Source: Rahnella sikkimica (lineage in GTDB: Bacteria; Pseudomonadota; Gammaproteobacteria; Enterobacterales; Enterobacteriaceae). Taken from it: a stretch of DNA of 64,000 nt. The stretch is from positions 3,100,001 to 3,164,000 of the forward strand of contig NZ_CP019062.1 in NCBI RefSeq assembly GCF_002951615.1. The letters are read 5' to 3'. Below, piece by piece: positions 41,979 through 54,273 of this stretch. The notes below the pieces were generated by a model, which worked only from the letters and a program-made list of their open reading frames with translations, was not told where the DNA came from and made no database searches. Both the position numbers and the translations under genes were made by a program. Every line of letters starts with the position of its first letter. Position 1 is the stretch's first letter.

Positions 41979-44900
41979 TTAAAACTCAAACTGATAGAGC
42001 AAATCCAATGCCTGATCGATGCCCGATACAGCCTGCAGGTAAAGCTTCGGCATCAACCGATAGCGCAATGTCAGGGTTGCCAGCGAGTCAAATATCCCGA
42101 CACCATATTTCACCTGTAAACCCGGTAAAACATAGCCACTGACCACGACCTGAGAACTGTCTCCCACGCCCTGAGTATCCAGCGCCAGATTGCTGACACC
42201 AAACGCCTCACCGATTTTACCCACAAGTTTACCACTTTGCGCAACCCCTAACCCGATAAGAGCTGAGGTCATTGCGCCGCTGTCACCACCAGAATTGTCT
42301 AATCCTTGCCCGCGAAGCAGGTAGGACAAGGCTTCCTGCTGCGACATCGCCGGATCTGAGAATATTTCAAGTTTAGGTGCATCGGCCTCGCCGGTGACGC
42401 GTAAACCGGCCACAACATCATTTTCTGTCGCTTCCGGGTTACGGATGGCTTCCAGATTAAGCAACGGCTGATCCGCCGGGCCGGAGAATAACAGCTGTCC
42501 TTTGCGCACAATTAAGTCCTGACCGTACGCATGAAAACGCCCGGACGGAATATTGATTTGCCCGTTCAGACCCAACCCGCGGCTGTCCTGCGCCACTTTC
42601 AGCGCACCTTCGAGGCGGGCTTTCAGACCAAACGCATCCAGACGCACATCCGGACCGATATTCACCATCAGATTGCTGTTGATTGGAATCGAAGCCGAAA
42701 CCGGCGCGATCGGCTGACGTTGATCGTTAAGCATCACTTCATCCGACGAAACGCCCACGGCGCTTTCCGGCAATTCCTGCACGGTAATACGCGCCCACGG
42801 AATATCCACGGTGCCATTGAGAGAGAACAATTGCGGCGTGGCGTCAAACACCAGATCCGGCGATACATCCAGCCGCACCATCGGCGGCACGGAAACGCGG
42901 ACTTTATTCCCGCGCGCGGCAATACGGGCGCGCCAGGCGTTGATTTCGCTCCAGTCGGCGTTACCGTTCAGCTCCAGCTGGCCCTGAGCGGTTTTGATAA
43001 CGCCTTCCATAATCGACGACATGCCATTGAAGTTGATGTTGATATTGGCATCCGTGATATCAAACGGCATAAATTGCCCGTCGAAATCGACGCCGGTCAG
43101 CGCCATTTTGCCGAAGACCTGCGGTTTTTGCGCATCACCGCCCAACCGCAGATTCGCATTCAGGATACCGGACGCTTTCTCGCCATCCATCAGTGCGGGT
43201 TGCAGCAATGCCATAGAAATACGGGCGATATTCACGTTCCCGCTGAGGTTACGTTTCCCTTGCGGATCGGCGATCTGAATATTGCCGTCAAGCTGCCCGT
43301 TATGGGCAATTTTGATCAGCCAGTCGAGACTCGCACGGCCATTGTTCAGCCCGGCATTCAGGTTCAGCGTATCGAACGCCACTGGCAGCGGATTACCCTG
43401 CACCAGTTGCTGCACTTTCACGCCTTTGCCCACCAGCGAAACACTCGCCTGCGGCAAACCGCCTTCCGCTTTCCAGCTTACGTCGGCTTTGCCGCTGAAC
43501 GTCCCGCTCAGTTGCGTATCATCAGTGAGGAAAGGCTTGATCATCGCCAGATCAAAGCGGTTCAGCACCACACTGGCCTGCCCGCTGGCACCGGCATCAA
43601 TGGTTTTCGGCACGCATAAATCCGCGTTCGGGTTCTGCCAGCAGTGCGGCCCGACGGTGATCCGCTGCTCTTTATTGAAATAATCCAGCGCGATAGAACG
43701 GTTGAGACGCCATTGCCCGACCGGCGTATCAAACGACGTATTGTTGATATTGCCTTTCCATTCTTCGGTTGCGCGGTCAAAACTGCCGGTCAGCGCCAGG
43801 CGCCCCGAGACCGGTTTGCCCTCCACTTTCAGCGTCAGCTGATGCTGCTTTTCATTGCCCTTGGCGTCCAGATTAATATCCGAAATATCCAGCGCATCCT
43901 GTTTAAGCTGCTGGACGCGCACGGCGAGATTGCCCTGAATCTGATCGGTGGAACTGACGTCGCCCTTCACATCCACGCGTCGCACCGTCAGCGCCTGCCA
44001 TTTCAGGCCGGTGGCAGTCAGATCGGCCAGCAGCTTCGGTGCTTTCAGGTCGCCGCGCAGTTGCAGCATCCCTTTCGCCACACCGCCCAGCCCCGGCAAT
44101 GCGCCGTCCAAATGCGGGGCGTCCACTTTGGCGTCCAGATTCCAGGTGTCGCTGAGCTTACCTTTCACATCCAGATTATTGCGGCCCAGTTCAAGGTGTA
44201 GCTGCGGAATATCCCACTGCCCGTAGCTGTTTCCGCGCACGTTGCCCTGCGCCTTGACGGCGTTTTGTTTGACGTTACCGGTCAGATCCAGCACCGGAAC
44301 CTGCATCTGCCACGTGCCGCCGTACAGGCTGCCGCGCGTGGTAATTTTGCCCTGCAACTTCGCGGGCCATTCCGGCCACTGTTTGGCGGTATTAATCCCC
44401 GTCAGTTTCAGTTCGCTGTTCCAGCTGATCGCTTTGCTCCAGTCGACCACGCCGGTCAGATCCGTATTCCCCTCAAGCGCTGCCAGTCGCAGCAACGTCA
44501 GCTTAAATTGCTCAACGTTGCCTTTACCGTCGACGGTCAGCGTGGCAGGCGGGATCTGATCACCTTTGAAATCCGAACGCAGGGAAAGCGCGTAATCCGT
44601 CGCTTTACCGCTGAAATTCAATTTAAAGCCTTTCACCTGGTACTGCGGCGTGCCGGTCAGCGGCCACTGCAACGCATCGCTGCTGAGTTTCAGATCCAGC
44701 GGCAGTCCGGCTTCTGCCAGTTGAGTCTGCAATGCCAGCTGAGCACGCACCGGGCCGGAAAGGTTCAGCCCCACATCAAGCTTATCGCGCAGACCCCCGG
44801 CGATTTTGAGCTTGATCTTCTCGCCTTTAAGCGGATCGAGATTCACGGCGGTGTTGACCGTCATATCCACCGGCCAGTTTTGATTCAGCGTCGCCTGCCC

Positions 44901-45794
44901 GATGCCGTCCAGCGAACCCTGTGGCGAACGCACCTGCAATTTATCGAGCTTAACGATCTGATTTTGCGTACTGGCTTTCAGTTCGAAACGGGTGATGAGC
45001 ACATCGGTGTCACCGGTCAGACGCAGGTTTTCACCGAGAATTTGCTGAATATCCAGATCGACCGGCAGACGGAAATCCGGTAATTCAGGCAACAGCGGTT
45101 TGGCAAACAGCGCCTGTAAAGTTTCACCCAGTGGCTTTTCAGGTACGACAACGGCCGGTTCCGCCGGTTTTCCGGTGGCTTTTTCGACCGCTTTGTCCTG
45201 CGCCGCCTGAACAACTTCCGGTAACGGATTGACCGGCGTTTTAGGTAAGGCAATCAGTAACCCGCCGATATGCGTTGGCATCAGCTGAATCGCCCGTCCT
45301 TCCCAGTGCGCGCCGGTGCGGAATGACGCCAGAGAAATCGCCCGGTCATCGAGCGTCACGTTGATATTATCCAGCGTCAGCACGCGCAGCGTAATCGGGT
45401 ACGGCGTGCTGAGATTGGTCAGCGGCTCACTGTTTTCTGGCTGAGGTTGCTCCGCCGCGGGCGTCATTTCTTTGGTGTTCACCACCACATTGACGTCTTT
45501 CACGCGGAGCGCATTCACGCACAGCGCGCTGTTTTTCAGGCACGAAAAATCGAGCGAAAGATGGAATTCTCCCGCTTTCACGTCGACGCCCGGCATTTCG
45601 TAATGCACACCTTTCAGGGTGAGATCACGCCATCCACCTTCCGTGCTGGCGATATTCAGCCCCGGTACAAAACGGTTCGCACCGTTGATCATCAGGTGCA
45701 GGCCGGTTTGCGTACCGACTAAAAACGCCACCAGGCTGATGATCAGCAGCAGGAAGATCAGGAAACCCAGGCAGATTTTCTTAAATAAACTCAT
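41979..45794 (-). CDS. tamB: Translocation and assembly module inner-membrane protein TamB
   Basis: 1271 residues (E. coli 1259). It has a signal anchor at about 8-26, a long repetitive beta-rich middle (beta-taco/AsmA-like) and the conserved DUF490 C-terminus ending in an aromatic residue (LLYQFEF). TamB spans the periplasm, partners TamA and helps phospholipid transport to, and protein assembly in, the outer membrane. Its ATG overlaps the tamA stop (ATGA), so it is translationally coupled. Confidence 0.97.
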   Translation of the reverse strand: MSLFKKICLGFLIFLLLIISLVAFLVGTQTGLHLMINGANRFVPGLNIASTEGGWRDLTLKGVHYEMPGVDVKAGEFHLSLDFSCLKNSALCVNALRVKDVNVVVNTKEMTPAAEQPQPENSEPLTNLSTPYPITLRVLTLDNINVTLDDRAISLASFRTGAHWEGRAIQLMPTHIGGLLIALPKTPVNPLPEVVQAAQDKAVEKATGKPAEPAVVVPEKPLGETLQALFAKPLLPELPDFRLPVDLDIQQILGENLRLTGDTDVLITRFELKASTQNQIVKLDKLQVRSPQGSLDGIGQATLNQNWPVDMTVNTAVNLDPLKGEKIKLKIAGGLRDKLDVGLNLSGPVRAQLALQTQLAEAGLPLDLKLSSDALQWPLTGTPQYQVKGFKLNFSGKATDYALSLRSDFKGDQIPPATLTVDGKGNVEQFKLTLLRLAALEGNTDLTGVVDWSKAISWNSELKLTGINTAKQWPEWPAKLQGKITTRGSLYGGTWQMQVPVLDLTGNVKQNAVKAQGNVRGNSYGQWDIPQLHLELGRNNLDVKGKLSDTWNLDAKVDAPHLDGALPGLGGVAKGMLQLRGDLKAPKLLADLTATGLKWQALTVRRVDVKGDVSSTDQIQGNLAVRVQQLKQDALDISDINLDAKGNEKQHQLTLKVEGKPVSGRLALTGSFDRATEEWKGNINNTSFDTPVGQWRLNRSIALDYFNKEQRITVGPHCWQNPNADLCVPKTIDAGASGQASVVLNRFDLAMIKPFLTDDTQLSGTFSGKADVSWKAEGGLPQASVSLVGKGVKVQQLVQGNPLPVAFDTLNLNAGLNNGRASLDWLIKIAHNGQLDGNIQIADPQGKRNLSGNVNIARISMALLQPALMDGEKASGILNANLRLGGDAQKPQVFGKMALTGVDFDGQFMPFDITDANININFNGMSSIMEGVIKTAQGQLELNGNADWSEINAWRARIAARGNKVRVSVPPMVRLDVSPDLVFDATPQLFSLNGTVDIPWARITVQELPESAVGVSSDEVMLNDQRQPIAPVSASIPINSNLMVNIGPDVRLDAFGLKARLEGALKVAQDSRGLGLNGQINIPSGRFHAYGQDLIVRKGQLLFSGPADQPLLNLEAIRNPEATENDVVAGLRVTGEADAPKLEIFSDPAMSQQEALSYLLRGQGLDNSGGDSGAMTSALIGLGVAQSGKLVGKIGEAFGVSNLALDTQGVGDSSQVVVSGYVLPGLQVKYGVGIFDSLATLTLRYRLMPKLYLQAVSGIDQALDLLYQFEF

Positions 45795-47527
45795 AATTCC
45801 GGACCTAAACCGATGTAGAACTGCAATCCATGCTCATCTTTGTCGCCAACGGGGGCGGCAACGTCTAATTTCACCGGGCCGATAGGTGAAGCCCAGCGCA
45901 CGCCTACGCCCGCACCGGTTTTGAAATCATTTTGCGTGATGTCGTTCACCGCTTCGCCGGAATCGACAAACACCGCGCCCCACCATTTTCCGGTCACGTT
46001 GTACTGATACTCCACCGAACCGGTGCCCAGATAGGAGGCACCGGTCAGCTTGCCGTCATCGTCGCGCGGGGAAATGGATTTATATTTATAACCACGAATG
46101 CTGCGGTCGCCACCGGCGAAGAATCGCAGGGAAGGCGGCACGCGTTCGAAGTCATTGGTTTCAATCCAGCCCAGATTGCCGCGGAATACAAAACGATGTT
46201 TTTCGGCCAGCGTGCGGATCCAGACGTTCTGCGCCTGAATCACGGCGAAATCGACATCCGAGCCCCAGGTGGTATCCGAAACATCCAGAGAATAACGTTG
46301 GGAATCGCCCCAGGTGGGCATCAGTCCGCCGCGCTGACGCGTACGGTTCAGGCTCACACCCGGATATATCAGCATCGTCGTGTTGGTGACGCTACCTTGG
46401 GTAAAGTGGTCGAGGCTCCAGCGCAGGTTAACGGCGTGCTGCCAGCCGCTGGACAGATCCCAGTAACGGGCCAGATTCACCGTGGTGGAATCGGAGTTGG
46501 TGTCGTTCAGGTCTTCACGTTTGAAGCCGCCCTGAACCAGGTAATACTGTTCGAGCGGAGATTTCAGCAGCGGGATTTTATAGCTGAGATCCAGCGATTG
46601 TTCAGGGCCGGAAAGCGTCGTAGAGGTTTCAAAGCTCTGACCGCGATCGTTTACCCACGGTTTTTTCCAGTTGGCCGTCAGACGCGGGCCGATATCCGTC
46701 GAATAGCCGACACCGGTTTCAATCGTGTTTTCGGTGCGCGGCGAAACCAGCGCATTCAGCGGCAACGTTTTTGTAGTTTTAGCATCAGTAAAATCTGGTG
46801 ACACAACGACCGAGTTAAACCACCCGGTAGCGGACAGGCGGCGGTTAAGCTCAGCCAGTTGCGCAGACGTGTAATAATCGCCCGGCTTAAATGGCACCAG
46901 ATTTTGCAGATATTCATCGCGGATCTGCGAGCCCTGATAATGAACGTCACCAAAGCGATAGCGGTCGCCGCTGTCGAACTGGATATCCCAGAACGCTTTA
47001 TGTTCATCTTCAATCACGCCCAGCTGGCTTTTACGCATGTTGGCATCAAAGTACCCTTTGCGCACGGCCTCACCGGTCAGAGAACTTTTAAAACTGTCGT
47101 AGGTGCCGTGGTTCAGAATGGTGCCTACCGCAGGAACCTGCGCTTTCTTGAGTTTCTCAAACTCATCATCTTTGGCCGCCTGCCCTTCAATGACGACATT
47201 CGTACCGGCAATTCTAACCGGCGTACCCGGCGTCACTTTCGCAATCAATACCGGGCGGCCCGGCGGAGGGGTTTCGCGGTAATCGAAATCGATCGTTGGC
47301 GAATAATAGCCTAAAGGCCGCAAGCCCTGCTCAATGGCGGCGCTGACACGCGCGCGAAACCGCCCGTTAGCCCCGACTTCATCACTTTGAATTGAAGATA
47401 AGCGAACGCGAACGTTCCTTTCCAAATCGCCATCCAGGCCTTCCAGCTGCAAACGCACTTTCGCTGCCATGGAGAGTGAGGGGGCCATCAGCACACATAA
47501 CAAACCCAGTTCACGATATCGTGGCAC
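45791..47527 (-). CDS. tamA: Translocation and assembly module outer-membrane protein TamA (Omp85 family)
   Basis: 578 residues when started at the GTG at 47527, which has AGGAG five bases upstream and gives the E. coli length (577). The frame stays open to an ATG at 47701, but those residues would precede the signal peptide. Signal peptide about 1-22 (SLSMAA). Three POTRA domains follow (about 23-265), then the 16-strand barrel with RGYKYKSI and the ending FYIGLGPEL. It works with TamB in outer-membrane assembly. Confidence 0.95.
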   Translation of the reverse strand: MPRYRELGLLCVLMAPSLSMAAKVRLQLEGLDGDLERNVRVRLSSIQSDEVGANGRFRARVSAAIEQGLRPLGYYSPTIDFDYRETPPPGRPVLIAKVTPGTPVRIAGTNVVIEGQAAKDDEFEKLKKAQVPAVGTILNHGTYDSFKSSLTGEAVRKGYFDANMRKSQLGVIEDEHKAFWDIQFDSGDRYRFGDVHYQGSQIRDEYLQNLVPFKPGDYYTSAQLAELNRRLSATGWFNSVVVSPDFTDAKTTKTLPLNALVSPRTENTIETGVGYSTDIGPRLTANWKKPWVNDRGQSFETSTTLSGPEQSLDLSYKIPLLKSPLEQYYLVQGGFKREDLNDTNSDSTTVNLARYWDLSSGWQHAVNLRWSLDHFTQGSVTNTTMLIYPGVSLNRTRQRGGLMPTWGDSQRYSLDVSDTTWGSDVDFAVIQAQNVWIRTLAEKHRFVFRGNLGWIETNDFERVPPSLRFFAGGDRSIRGYKYKSISPRDDDGKLTGASYLGTGSVEYQYNVTGKWWGAVFVDSGEAVNDITQNDFKTGAGVGVRWASPIGPVKLDVAAPVGDKDEHGLQFYIGLGPEL

Positions 47528-47795
47528 ACGCACTCCTGCTAATTTTGCTTTCCTGTTAAAAAATTCGTTACCCGTCGGGGTAGTTCTGCTCGTTTCTGGC
47601 AGATTCATCTTTCCAAAGTCAGATGACAGCAGTTTAGTGCTAATCCCCTGAAAATGTTCAACGACGAAGCAACGTTCCCCGTATTGTGTGCAAAGACGCA
47701 ATCAGATACAACTAAGAGTGGCCTGTTAGTCACTCTTATTCACTCAGACCTTTTGTTACAAACCTTGTTCATTTAAGCAACAGCTGGAGTTTTCC

Positions 47796-48434
47796 GTGGT
47801 GCAACTTTCCGATAAAACGCAACCTGTCCATCACGAGGATGTGTTACCTGGCCGTACAACCCCGATGCCAGTAGCAACGATTCATGCAGTCAACGGTCAT
47901 TCAATGACACATGTGCCTGATAATATGGAAGTCGCCATCCTTGCGATGGGCTGCTTCTGGGGCGTTGAGCGTTTATTCTGGCAGCAGGAAGGGGTTTACA
48001 GCACAGCCTCCGGTTACAGCGGCGGTTTCACACCGAACCCGACTTACCGCGAAGTATGCACAGGCCAGACCGGCCATGCTGAAGTCGTCCGCGTGGTGTT
48101 TGACCCGGCGGTTATCAGCTACGCGAAGTTGCTGCAAATTTTCTGGGAGAATCACGATCCGGCTCAGGGAATGCGTCAGGGCGGCGATATCGGGACACAA
48201 TATCGCTCTGCATTATATGTGCTGAGTGCAGACCAGCAGGATCAGGCGCTGGCCAGTCTGGCGAGTTTCCAGCAGGCGATGGACGACGCGAACGATAAGC
48301 GCACCATCACCACGGAAATTACCGAAGCCCTGCCGTTCTATTATGCAGAAGACGATCATCAGCAATATCTGTATAAAAACCCGGAAGGCTACTGCGGATT
48401 AGGCGGTATTGGCGTCTGTTTACCGCCGCAATAA
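47796..48434 (+). CDS. msrA: Peptide methionine-S-sulfoxide reductase MsrA
   Basis: 212 residues, the E. coli length. The catalytic Cys53 is in GCFWGVE, and the resolving Cys199 and Cys207 are in [11 protein letters not shown]. It reduces the S-epimer of methionine sulfoxide in proteins. The start is GTG at 47796 (an adjacent GTG at 47799 is equally possible), with TGGAG upstream. It is divergent from tamA as in E. coli. Confidence 0.97.
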   Translation: MVQLSDKTQPVHHEDVLPGRTTPMPVATIHAVNGHSMTHVPDNMEVAILAMGCFWGVERLFWQQEGVYSTASGYSGGFTPNPTYREVCTGQTGHAEVVRVVFDPAVISYAKLLQIFWENHDPAQGMRQGGDIGTQYRSALYVLSADQQDQALASLASFQQAMDDANDKRTITTEITEALPFYYAEDDHQQYLYKNPEGYCGLGGIGVCLPPQ

Positions 48435-48662
48435 TGCGGGATTTTTAAGCGCTGGCGGCAGTCTTAGTGCTGCTGCTATACTATGCGGGTCACAAATGTG
48501 GCCCTTTAAAACTATTTCTGGCAATTATCTTTGTTTTTCATCCTTACGCTTTTTTCTTATGAACTGCTTTTTACGGCTTCATTTAAAAAGATGTTCTTTT
48601 AAGCAACAAAAATAATGAGAGCCTTTCCCTGCCGGTTCACTCCGGTGTTAAACGGATAGATT

Positions 48663-50012
48663 ATGTTAAACAGTATTTTACTGATTCTTTTACTCATCGC
48701 GATCAGTGCATTTTTCTCACTGTCAGAGATATCGCTGGCGGCTTCCCGCAAAATCAAACTTAAACAGTTGGCAGACGAAGGAGACGTCAATGCCGCACGC
48801 GTAATGAAATTACAGGAAACCCCTGGCCTGTTCTTTACGGTGGTTCAGATCGGCCTGAATGCCGTCGCCATCCTCGGTGGTATCGTCGGCGATGCCGCGT
48901 TCTCCCCCGCTTTTCAGACTTTCTTCATCCGCTTTCTGTCCCCTGAACTGGCGGATCAAATCAGCTTTATCTGTTCCTTCGTCCTGGTCACCAGCCTGTT
49001 CATTCTGTTTGCTGACCTTACGCCGAAGCGCATCGGTATGATTTCACCTGAGTCGGTTGCCGTCCGTATAGTCAACCCGATGCGTTTCTGTCTGATGATT
49101 TGCCGCCCGATGGTCTGGTTCTTTAACGGCATGGCGAATATGATTTTCCGGCTGTTCAAACTGCCGATGGTGCGTAACGACGACATTACTTCCGACGATA
49201 TTTATGCCGTGTTTGAAGCCGGTGCGCTGGCTGGCGTGCTGCGTAAACAGGAACATGAGCTGATTGAAAACGTGTTTGAACTCGAATCACGTACCGTTCC
49301 GTCGTCCATGACCTCGCGTGAAAGCGTGATCTACTTTGACCTGCGCGAAAGCGAAGAAAGCATAAAAGAGAAAATCGCCACGCATCCGCATTCCAAGTTC
49401 CTGGTCTGCGATGGTCATATCGATCAGGTCGTCGGCTACGTCGATTCCAAAGACTTACTGAACCGCGTGCTGGGCAATCAGAGCCTGATGCTGAGCAGCG
49501 GCGTGCAAATCCGCAATGCGCTGATTGTGCCGGATACCCTGACACTCTCCGAAGCGCTGGAAAGCTTCAAAGCGGCAGGCGAAGATTTCGCGGTGATCCT
49601 CAACGAATACGCGCTGGTGGTGGGCATTATCACCCTTAATGACGTGATGACGACTTTGATGGGCGACCTTGTCGGTCAGGGCATGGAAGAACAGATTGTG
49701 GCTCGTGACGAGCATTCATGGCTAATTGAAGGCGGTACGCCGATTGAAGATGTCATGCGTGTGCTGCACATCGAAGAATTCCCGCAGTCCGGCAATTATG
49801 AAACCATCGGCGGCTTCATGATGTTCATGCTGCGTAAAATTCCAAAGCGTACGGATTTTGTGAAATTTGCCGGTTATAAATTCGAAGTTGTGGATATCGA
49901 CAGCTACAAAATTGATCAGCTGCTGGTGACCCGCATTATCGATCAGCCTGTGACTCCGCTGCTGCCAAAAACGCCGCAGGAAATTAAAGACGAGAAGAAA
50001 GCACAGGCATAA
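48663..50012 (+). CDS. ytfL: CNNM/CorC-type membrane protein YtfL (PaeA)
   Basis: 449 residues (E. coli 447). A DUF21/CNNM membrane domain has four hydrophobic segments within about 1-150. Two CBS domains cover about 205-335 and a CorC/HlyC C-terminal domain about 350-430. The E. coli protein has been reported as a cadaverine/putrescine exporter (PaeA). It lies 228 bases after msrA and may have its own promoter. Confidence 0.95.
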   Translation: MLNSILLILLLIAISAFFSLSEISLAASRKIKLKQLADEGDVNAARVMKLQETPGLFFTVVQIGLNAVAILGGIVGDAAFSPAFQTFFIRFLSPELADQISFICSFVLVTSLFILFADLTPKRIGMISPESVAVRIVNPMRFCLMICRPMVWFFNGMANMIFRLFKLPMVRNDDITSDDIYAVFEAGALAGVLRKQEHELIENVFELESRTVPSSMTSRESVIYFDLRESEESIKEKIATHPHSKFLVCDGHIDQVVGYVDSKDLLNRVLGNQSLMLSSGVQIRNALIVPDTLTLSEALESFKAAGEDFAVILNEYALVVGIITLNDVMTTLMGDLVGQGMEEQIVARDEHSWLIEGGTPIEDVMRVLHIEEFPQSGNYETIGGFMMFMLRKIPKRTDFVKFAGYKFEVVDIDSYKIDQLLVTRIIDQPVTPLLPKTPQEIKDEKKAQA

Positions 50013-50043
50013 CGCCATTCGTTCTTTGTTCTCCGGAAAGACA

Positions 50044-50065
50044 AACGGCCCCAAAAGGGGCCGTT
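50044..50065. terminator. Bidirectional terminator between ytfL and ytfK
   Basis: A perfect 9-bp stem AACGGCCCC / GGGGCCGTT with an AAAA loop between convergent genes. The T-runs are short on both sides. Confidence 0.7.
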
Positions 50066-50117
50066 ATTGTTTGCGCAAGCTGCTCGTAAAAGGCGGCAGC
50101 GACGACGCGCCGGGCTG

Positions 50118-50324
50118 TCAGCCCATTTCCGCCTGCAGGTGCGTCACCTGGCGGTTAACTTCAGACATCACGCTAAAATGGCGCTTATCCCGGACCTTTG
50201 GCAACAGGATTTTGCCTTGGTCAAACTCGAACGCGCCGACGTCTTTAATATACAAACGCCCACGAAACAGTGTCTTGACGTACTTTGCGACTTTCATCGG
50301 ATTGTAACGCTGGAAGATTCTCAT
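50118..50324 (-). CDS. ytfK: Stringent-response modulator YtfK
   Basis: 68 residues from [16 protein letters not shown] at 50324 (GGAG about 11 bases upstream), exactly the E. coli length; the upstream frame to 50366 is not needed. The protein is nearly identical to E. coli YtfK through [16 protein letters not shown]. In E. coli YtfK stimulates SpoT-dependent (p)ppGpp accumulation under phosphate or fatty-acid limitation and is in the Pho regulon. No convincing Pho box was found by eye. Confidence 0.95.
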   Translation of the reverse strand: MRIFQRYNPMKVAKYVKTLFRGRLYIKDVGAFEFDQGKILLPKVRDKRHFSVMSEVNRQVTHLQAEMG

Positions 50325-50635
50325 TTTTCTACTTTTCTCCGTTAAATCACTGCATGCACCAGCCACGTCGCAAGGCGACAGATACTGGGGCAGAAAAAGG
50401 TCGTTTGCAGTGAAGAGACCTATAACATAGCAGGGCAGTCAGGTATTGCCAGTATATTTAACTGCTTTTACATTGCTTTTCAGTATTGTCTTAAGCCTTG
50501 ACGTTAAATAGCAGTATAACCCTGCTTTATGTGGCAATTTTGTAACCTGCAACACAATTTTAACAACCCAACAGGACAGACCACTTGGGCGATCCTATGA
50601 TGGAGTGGACTGTTCTTTTGTGCCCCGGAGAATCT
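50325..50635. other. ytfK-ytfJ divergent intergenic region
   Basis: 311 bases without a supported gene. A small hairpin GTCGC / GCGAC lies near 50367-50380, and the stretch 50440-50570 is AT-rich and probably promoter-bearing. Nothing else recognised. Confidence 0.5.
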
Positions 50636-51193
50636 ATGCTTTTAAGAAGTCTTTTTGTGATCACTTTTATGACATTTTCACTTTTTGCGTCCGCCCATAA
50701 TTTCACGGTCGGGCAACGCGTGGCTCCCGTTGGCGTAGACGACAAAGGCGAGCTCAACGACGTCAATGACCAGTTCAGCTACAGCAAGTGGAACAGTGCG
50801 AAATTGCCGGGCAAAGTCCGCATCGTGCAGCACATGGCGGGCCGAAGTAGCGCCAAAGCGCTCAATGAACCGCTGATCACCGCCATCCGTGCCGCAAACT
50901 TGCCGCACGACCGCTACCAGACCACCACGATTGTTAACACAGATGACGCCATCATCGGCACTGGCATGTTCGTGCGTAAAAGCATTGAAAGTGGCAAACG
51001 TGAATTCCCGTGGTCACAGGTCATTGTCGACAGCAACGGAACGGTGAAAAAAGCGTGGGAACTGCAACCGGAAAGTTCGGCGGTCGTCGTGCTGGATAAA
51101 AATGGCGTGATTAAATTTGCCAAAGACGGGCCACTGACACCGCAGGAAGTGCAGCAGGTGATTACGCTGGTGGATCAGCTGGTGAAAGAATAA
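50636..51193 (+). CDS. ytfJ: YtfJ-family periplasmic thioredoxin-fold protein
   Basis: 185 residues from the ATG at 50636 (GGAG upstream; E. coli 184). A signal peptide ends ASA-H at about residue 20. The body reads FTVGQRVAPVGVDDKGEL, then a thioredoxin-like fold without a CxxC pair (VQHMAGRSSAK, SSAVVVLDKNGVI). Function unknown; probably a periplasmic transcription-independent stress protein by name only. It is convergent with cysQ. Confidence 0.93.
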   Translation: MLLRSLFVITFMTFSLFASAHNFTVGQRVAPVGVDDKGELNDVNDQFSYSKWNSAKLPGKVRIVQHMAGRSSAKALNEPLITAIRAANLPHDRYQTTTIVNTDDAIIGTGMFVRKSIESGKREFPWSQVIVDSNGTVKKAWELQPESSAVVVLDKNGVIKFAKDGPLTPQEVQQVITLVDQLVKE

Positions 51194-51198
51194 GAAGG

Positions 51199-51224
51199 AA
51201 AACCCCGGCGTGAAACCGGGGTTT
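51199..51224. terminator. Bidirectional terminator between ytfJ and cysQ
   Basis: A 9-bp stem AAACCCCGG / CCGGGGTTT with a seven-base loop ends five bases before the cysQ 3' end. Confidence 0.75.
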
Positions 51225-51229
51225 CAGTA

Positions 51230-51976
51230 TCAGAACAGAGAAACGCGGAAGCCCGGATTCAGGAAAGATTCACGCGGCGTATACGTCAGCGTCTGCCCTT
51301 TCCAGTCATGCACCTGCGCACCGGCAGCCAGCGCCACGGCGTGACCCGCGCCGGTATCCCAGATATTGGTCGGTCCGAAGCGCGGATAAAGTTGCGCAGA
51401 ACCTTCCGCCACCAAACAGAATTTAAGCGATGAGCCGATGGCGACGGTCTGATGCTCGCCCAGTTGCGCCAGGTAATCCTGCAATTCCGGATCATTACTG
51501 AAATGAGACCGGCTGACGACGACCAGCGGCGGATGCGCTTCGAGCACCTGAATCTGCTGACGCTTGCCCTGCTCTTCCTTCCACGCCTTGCCTTCTGCCG
51601 CGCTGTACATCACCTGGGTCACCGGCACATACACCACGCCCAACACCGGCACACCGTCTTCGATCAGCGCGATATTCACGGTGAATTCGCCATTACGTTT
51701 CAGGAATTCTTTAGTGCCGTCCAGCGGATCAACCAGCCAGTAACGCGTCCATGTCTGACGCTCACTCCAGTTTTGCGGATCTTCTTCCGACAACATCGGC
51801 GTCTGCGGATCCAGCTTTTGCAAACCGGCTTTAATCACGTTATGCGCCGCAATATCGGCTGCGGTGACCGGCGAATCGTCCTTTTTATGGCGCGCATCAA
51901 GCGGCTGTTCGCCGTCATAGACAGCCATAATGGCATCGCCCGCCTCACGCGCTAACTGACAAATTTGCTCTAACAT
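51230..51976 (-). CDS. cysQ: 3'(2'),5'-bisphosphate nucleotidase CysQ
   Basis: 248 residues (E. coli 246). Inositol-phosphatase superfamily motifs are [15 protein letters not shown] and WDTGAGHA, all metal-binding. It converts PAP to AMP and controls 3'-phosphoadenylyl pools in sulfate assimilation. It is divergent from cpdB. Confidence 0.97.
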   Translation of the reverse strand: MLEQICQLAREAGDAIMAVYDGEQPLDARHKKDDSPVTAADIAAHNVIKAGLQKLDPQTPMLSEEDPQNWSERQTWTRYWLVDPLDGTKEFLKRNGEFTVNIALIEDGVPVLGVVYVPVTQVMYSAAEGKAWKEEQGKRQQIQVLEAHPPLVVVSRSHFSNDPELQDYLAQLGEHQTVAIGSSLKFCLVAEGSAQLYPRFGPTNIWDTGAGHAVALAAGAQVHDWKGQTLTYTPRESFLNPGFRVSLF

Positions 51977-52199
51977 CTTTCACCTCAAGGCTTTGATTCT
52001 CATTTCTCAAGCCTAGTTTTTTTTACCGCGAATAGCCATCCCGTAATGTTATCAGGTCAACGTATTGGCGGTGTAAATACGCCATAAAGTTGTTACAACT
52101 CACATTTATTTATGACAACTGATTACATTCTCAGCAAATTTTGAGATACATATCCGGTTTTTCTTTTCCGGGCGTCGCCCGTTCTCTGGAGGCAAGGCA

Positions 52200-54149
52200 A
52201 TGAATAAGCGTCATCTGACGTTATCCCTGTTAGCTATGCTCGTCGCGACATCAGCGGGCGCGGCACAGGTGGATCTGCGCATCATGGAAACCACGGATCT
52301 GCACAGCAACATGATGGACTTCGATTACTACAAAGATAAACCAACGGACAAATTTGGTCTGGTGCGCACCGCCAGCCTGATCCACGCCGCGCGAAAAGAA
52401 GTGACCAACTCCGTGTTAGTCGATAACGGCGACATCATTCAGGGCAGCCCGCTGGGCGATTACATGGCGGCAAAAGGCCTGAAACAGGGCGATGTTCATC
52501 CCGTTTATCTGGCCATGAACACGCTGGATTACGCGGTCGGAAATCTGGGGAATCACGAGTTTAACTACGGCCTGGATTACCTGAAAAAAGCGCTGGCCGG
52601 GGCGAAATTCCCTTACGTAAATGCCAACGTCATCGACGATAAAACCGGTAAGCCGCTGTTCACACCGTTCCTCATTACCGACAACGCGGTGAAAGATCGC
52701 GACGGCAAAACGCATAATCTGCGTATCGGCTACATCGGTTTTGTTCCACCACAAATCATGGTCTGGGACAAAGCGAATTTGCAGGGCAAAGTCACCGTTG
52801 CAGACATCACCGAGACCGCCAAAAAATGGATCCCGGAGATGCGTAAACAGGGCGCGGACATTATTGTCGCTATCCCCCACTCCGGTCTGTCCGGCGATCC
52901 GTACAAAACCCTGGCCGAAAACTCGGTGTATTACCTGAGCCAGGTGAAAGGCATCGACGCCATTATGTTCGGCCACGCGCACGCCGTATTCCCGAGCGAA
53001 GAATTTGCCAATATTAAAGGCGCGGACATCAAACAGGGGACGCTGAATGGCATTCCTGCGGTGATGCCGGGCATGTGGGGCGACCATCTGGGCGTAGTCG
53101 ATATGGTCTTAAATAACGACGGCGACGGCTGGAAGGTGGAAACCGCGAAAGCCGAAGCACGCCCGATTTATGATAAAGCGCAGAAGAAATCGCTGGCCGC
53201 TGAAGATCAGGATCTGGTGAAAGTTCTCGCGCCTTCTCACGACGCCACCCGCGAATTTGTCAGCAAGCCCATCGGCAAATCTAACGATAATATGGTTAGC
53301 TATCTGGCGCTGGTGCAGGACGATCCGACGGTGCAAATCGTCAACAATGCGCAGAAAGCCTACACCGAACACTTCATTCAGGGCGATCCGGATTTAGCGA
53401 ATCTGCCGGTATTATCCGCTGCGGCACCGTTCAAAGTGGGTGGGCGTAAAAACGATCCGGCCAGCTATGTCGAGGTGGAAAAAGGCGAACTGACGTTCCG
53501 CAACGCCGCAGATTTGTATCTTTACCCGAATACGCTGGTGGTGATGAAAGTCACCGGACAGGAAGTAAAAGACTGGCTGGAATGCTCCGCCGGGCAGTTT
53601 AATCAGATTGACGTGAACAGCACCAAACCGCAGTCGCTGATTAACTGGGACGGATTCCGTACCTATAACTTCGATGTGATCGATGGCGTGAATTATCAGA
53701 TTGATGTCAGCCAGCCGGCGAAATATGACGGCGAATGTACGCTCATCAACAAAGACGCTGAGCGCATTAAAAACCTGACGTTTAACGGTAAACCTATCAA
53801 TCTGAAAGCGACTTTCCTGGTCGCCACAAACAACTACCGTGCGTATGGCGGAAAATTTGCGGGCACCGGCGATACGCATATTGCCTTCGCGTCGCCGGAT
53901 GAAAACCGTTCTGTGGTGGCCGCGTACATCAGCGCAGAAACCAAAAAGCACGGTGCGGTTACGCCAACGGCGGACAACAACTGGAAGCTGGCAACGATTA
54001 AAGCGCCGCAACCGCTGGATATCCGCTTCGAGACGTCGCCGGGCGACAAAGCCGCGGCCTTCATAAAATCTCACGCACAATATCCTGTCACCGCCAAAGG
54101 GTCGGACGATATCGGCTTCGAGGTTTATCAGGTCGATTTGCAAAAATAA
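52200..54149 (+). CDS. cpdB: 2',3'-cyclic-nucleotide 2'-phosphodiesterase/3'-nucleotidase CpdB
   Basis: 649 residues (E. coli 647). A signal peptide ends near SAGAA (about 21). The N-terminal metallophosphatase has [24 protein letters not shown] and GHAHAVF, and the C-terminal nucleotidase domain contains [14 protein letters not shown]. It degrades 2',3'-cyclic nucleotides and 3'-nucleotides in the periplasm. It is transcribed alone. Confidence 0.97.
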   Translation: MNKRHLTLSLLAMLVATSAGAAQVDLRIMETTDLHSNMMDFDYYKDKPTDKFGLVRTASLIHAARKEVTNSVLVDNGDIIQGSPLGDYMAAKGLKQGDVHPVYLAMNTLDYAVGNLGNHEFNYGLDYLKKALAGAKFPYVNANVIDDKTGKPLFTPFLITDNAVKDRDGKTHNLRIGYIGFVPPQIMVWDKANLQGKVTVADITETAKKWIPEMRKQGADIIVAIPHSGLSGDPYKTLAENSVYYLSQVKGIDAIMFGHAHAVFPSEEFANIKGADIKQGTLNGIPAVMPGMWGDHLGVVDMVLNNDGDGWKVETAKAEARPIYDKAQKKSLAAEDQDLVKVLAPSHDATREFVSKPIGKSNDNMVSYLALVQDDPTVQIVNNAQKAYTEHFIQGDPDLANLPVLSAAAPFKVGGRKNDPASYVEVEKGELTFRNAADLYLYPNTLVVMKVTGQEVKDWLECSAGQFNQIDVNSTKPQSLINWDGFRTYNFDVIDGVNYQIDVSQPAKYDGECTLINKDAERIKNLTFNGKPINLKATFLVATNNYRAYGGKFAGTGDTHIAFASPDENRSVVAAYISAETKKHGAVTPTADNNWKLATIKAPQPLDIRFETSPGDKAAAFIKSHAQYPVTAKGSDDIGFEVYQVDLQK

Positions 54150-54160
54150 CCGGTCCCTCA

Positions 54161-54186
54161 AACGCTCTTTCGGGAGCGTTTTTTCT
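54161..54186 (+). terminator. cpdB terminator
   Basis: A stem AACGCTC / GAGCGTT with a short loop is followed by six T and C-rich sequence, 11 bases after the stop. Confidence 0.82.
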
Positions 54187-54220
54187 TTCTGTACTTCCTT
54201 TGAGCTATAGCCTTACCTAT

Positions 54221-54243
54221 AACATGTATTTATAATGTATGTT
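54221..54243 (+). promoter_or_regulatory. NsrR-type operator upstream of ytfE
   Basis: The left half AACATGTATTT matches the NsrR half-site AAGATGCATTT at nine of eleven positions. The right half is an imperfect inverted copy with the same outer AACAT / ATGTT. It overlaps the expected promoter, 31 bases before the ATG. E. coli ytfE is the classic NsrR target. Confidence 0.55.
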
Positions 54244-54273
54244 ATAGATTACTTCATTTAACGAGGCTTCATC

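Noticed and set aside
42531..43619. 362-codon plus-strand frame inside tamB
   Set aside because: Antisense to conserved TamB sequence, with His/Arg/Gln-rich shadow composition and no recognisable domain.
50440..50480. Possible Pho box upstream of ytfK
   Set aside because: Repeats resembling CTGGCAA and CTGACTG are present on the minus strand, but spacing and matches are too weak to call.
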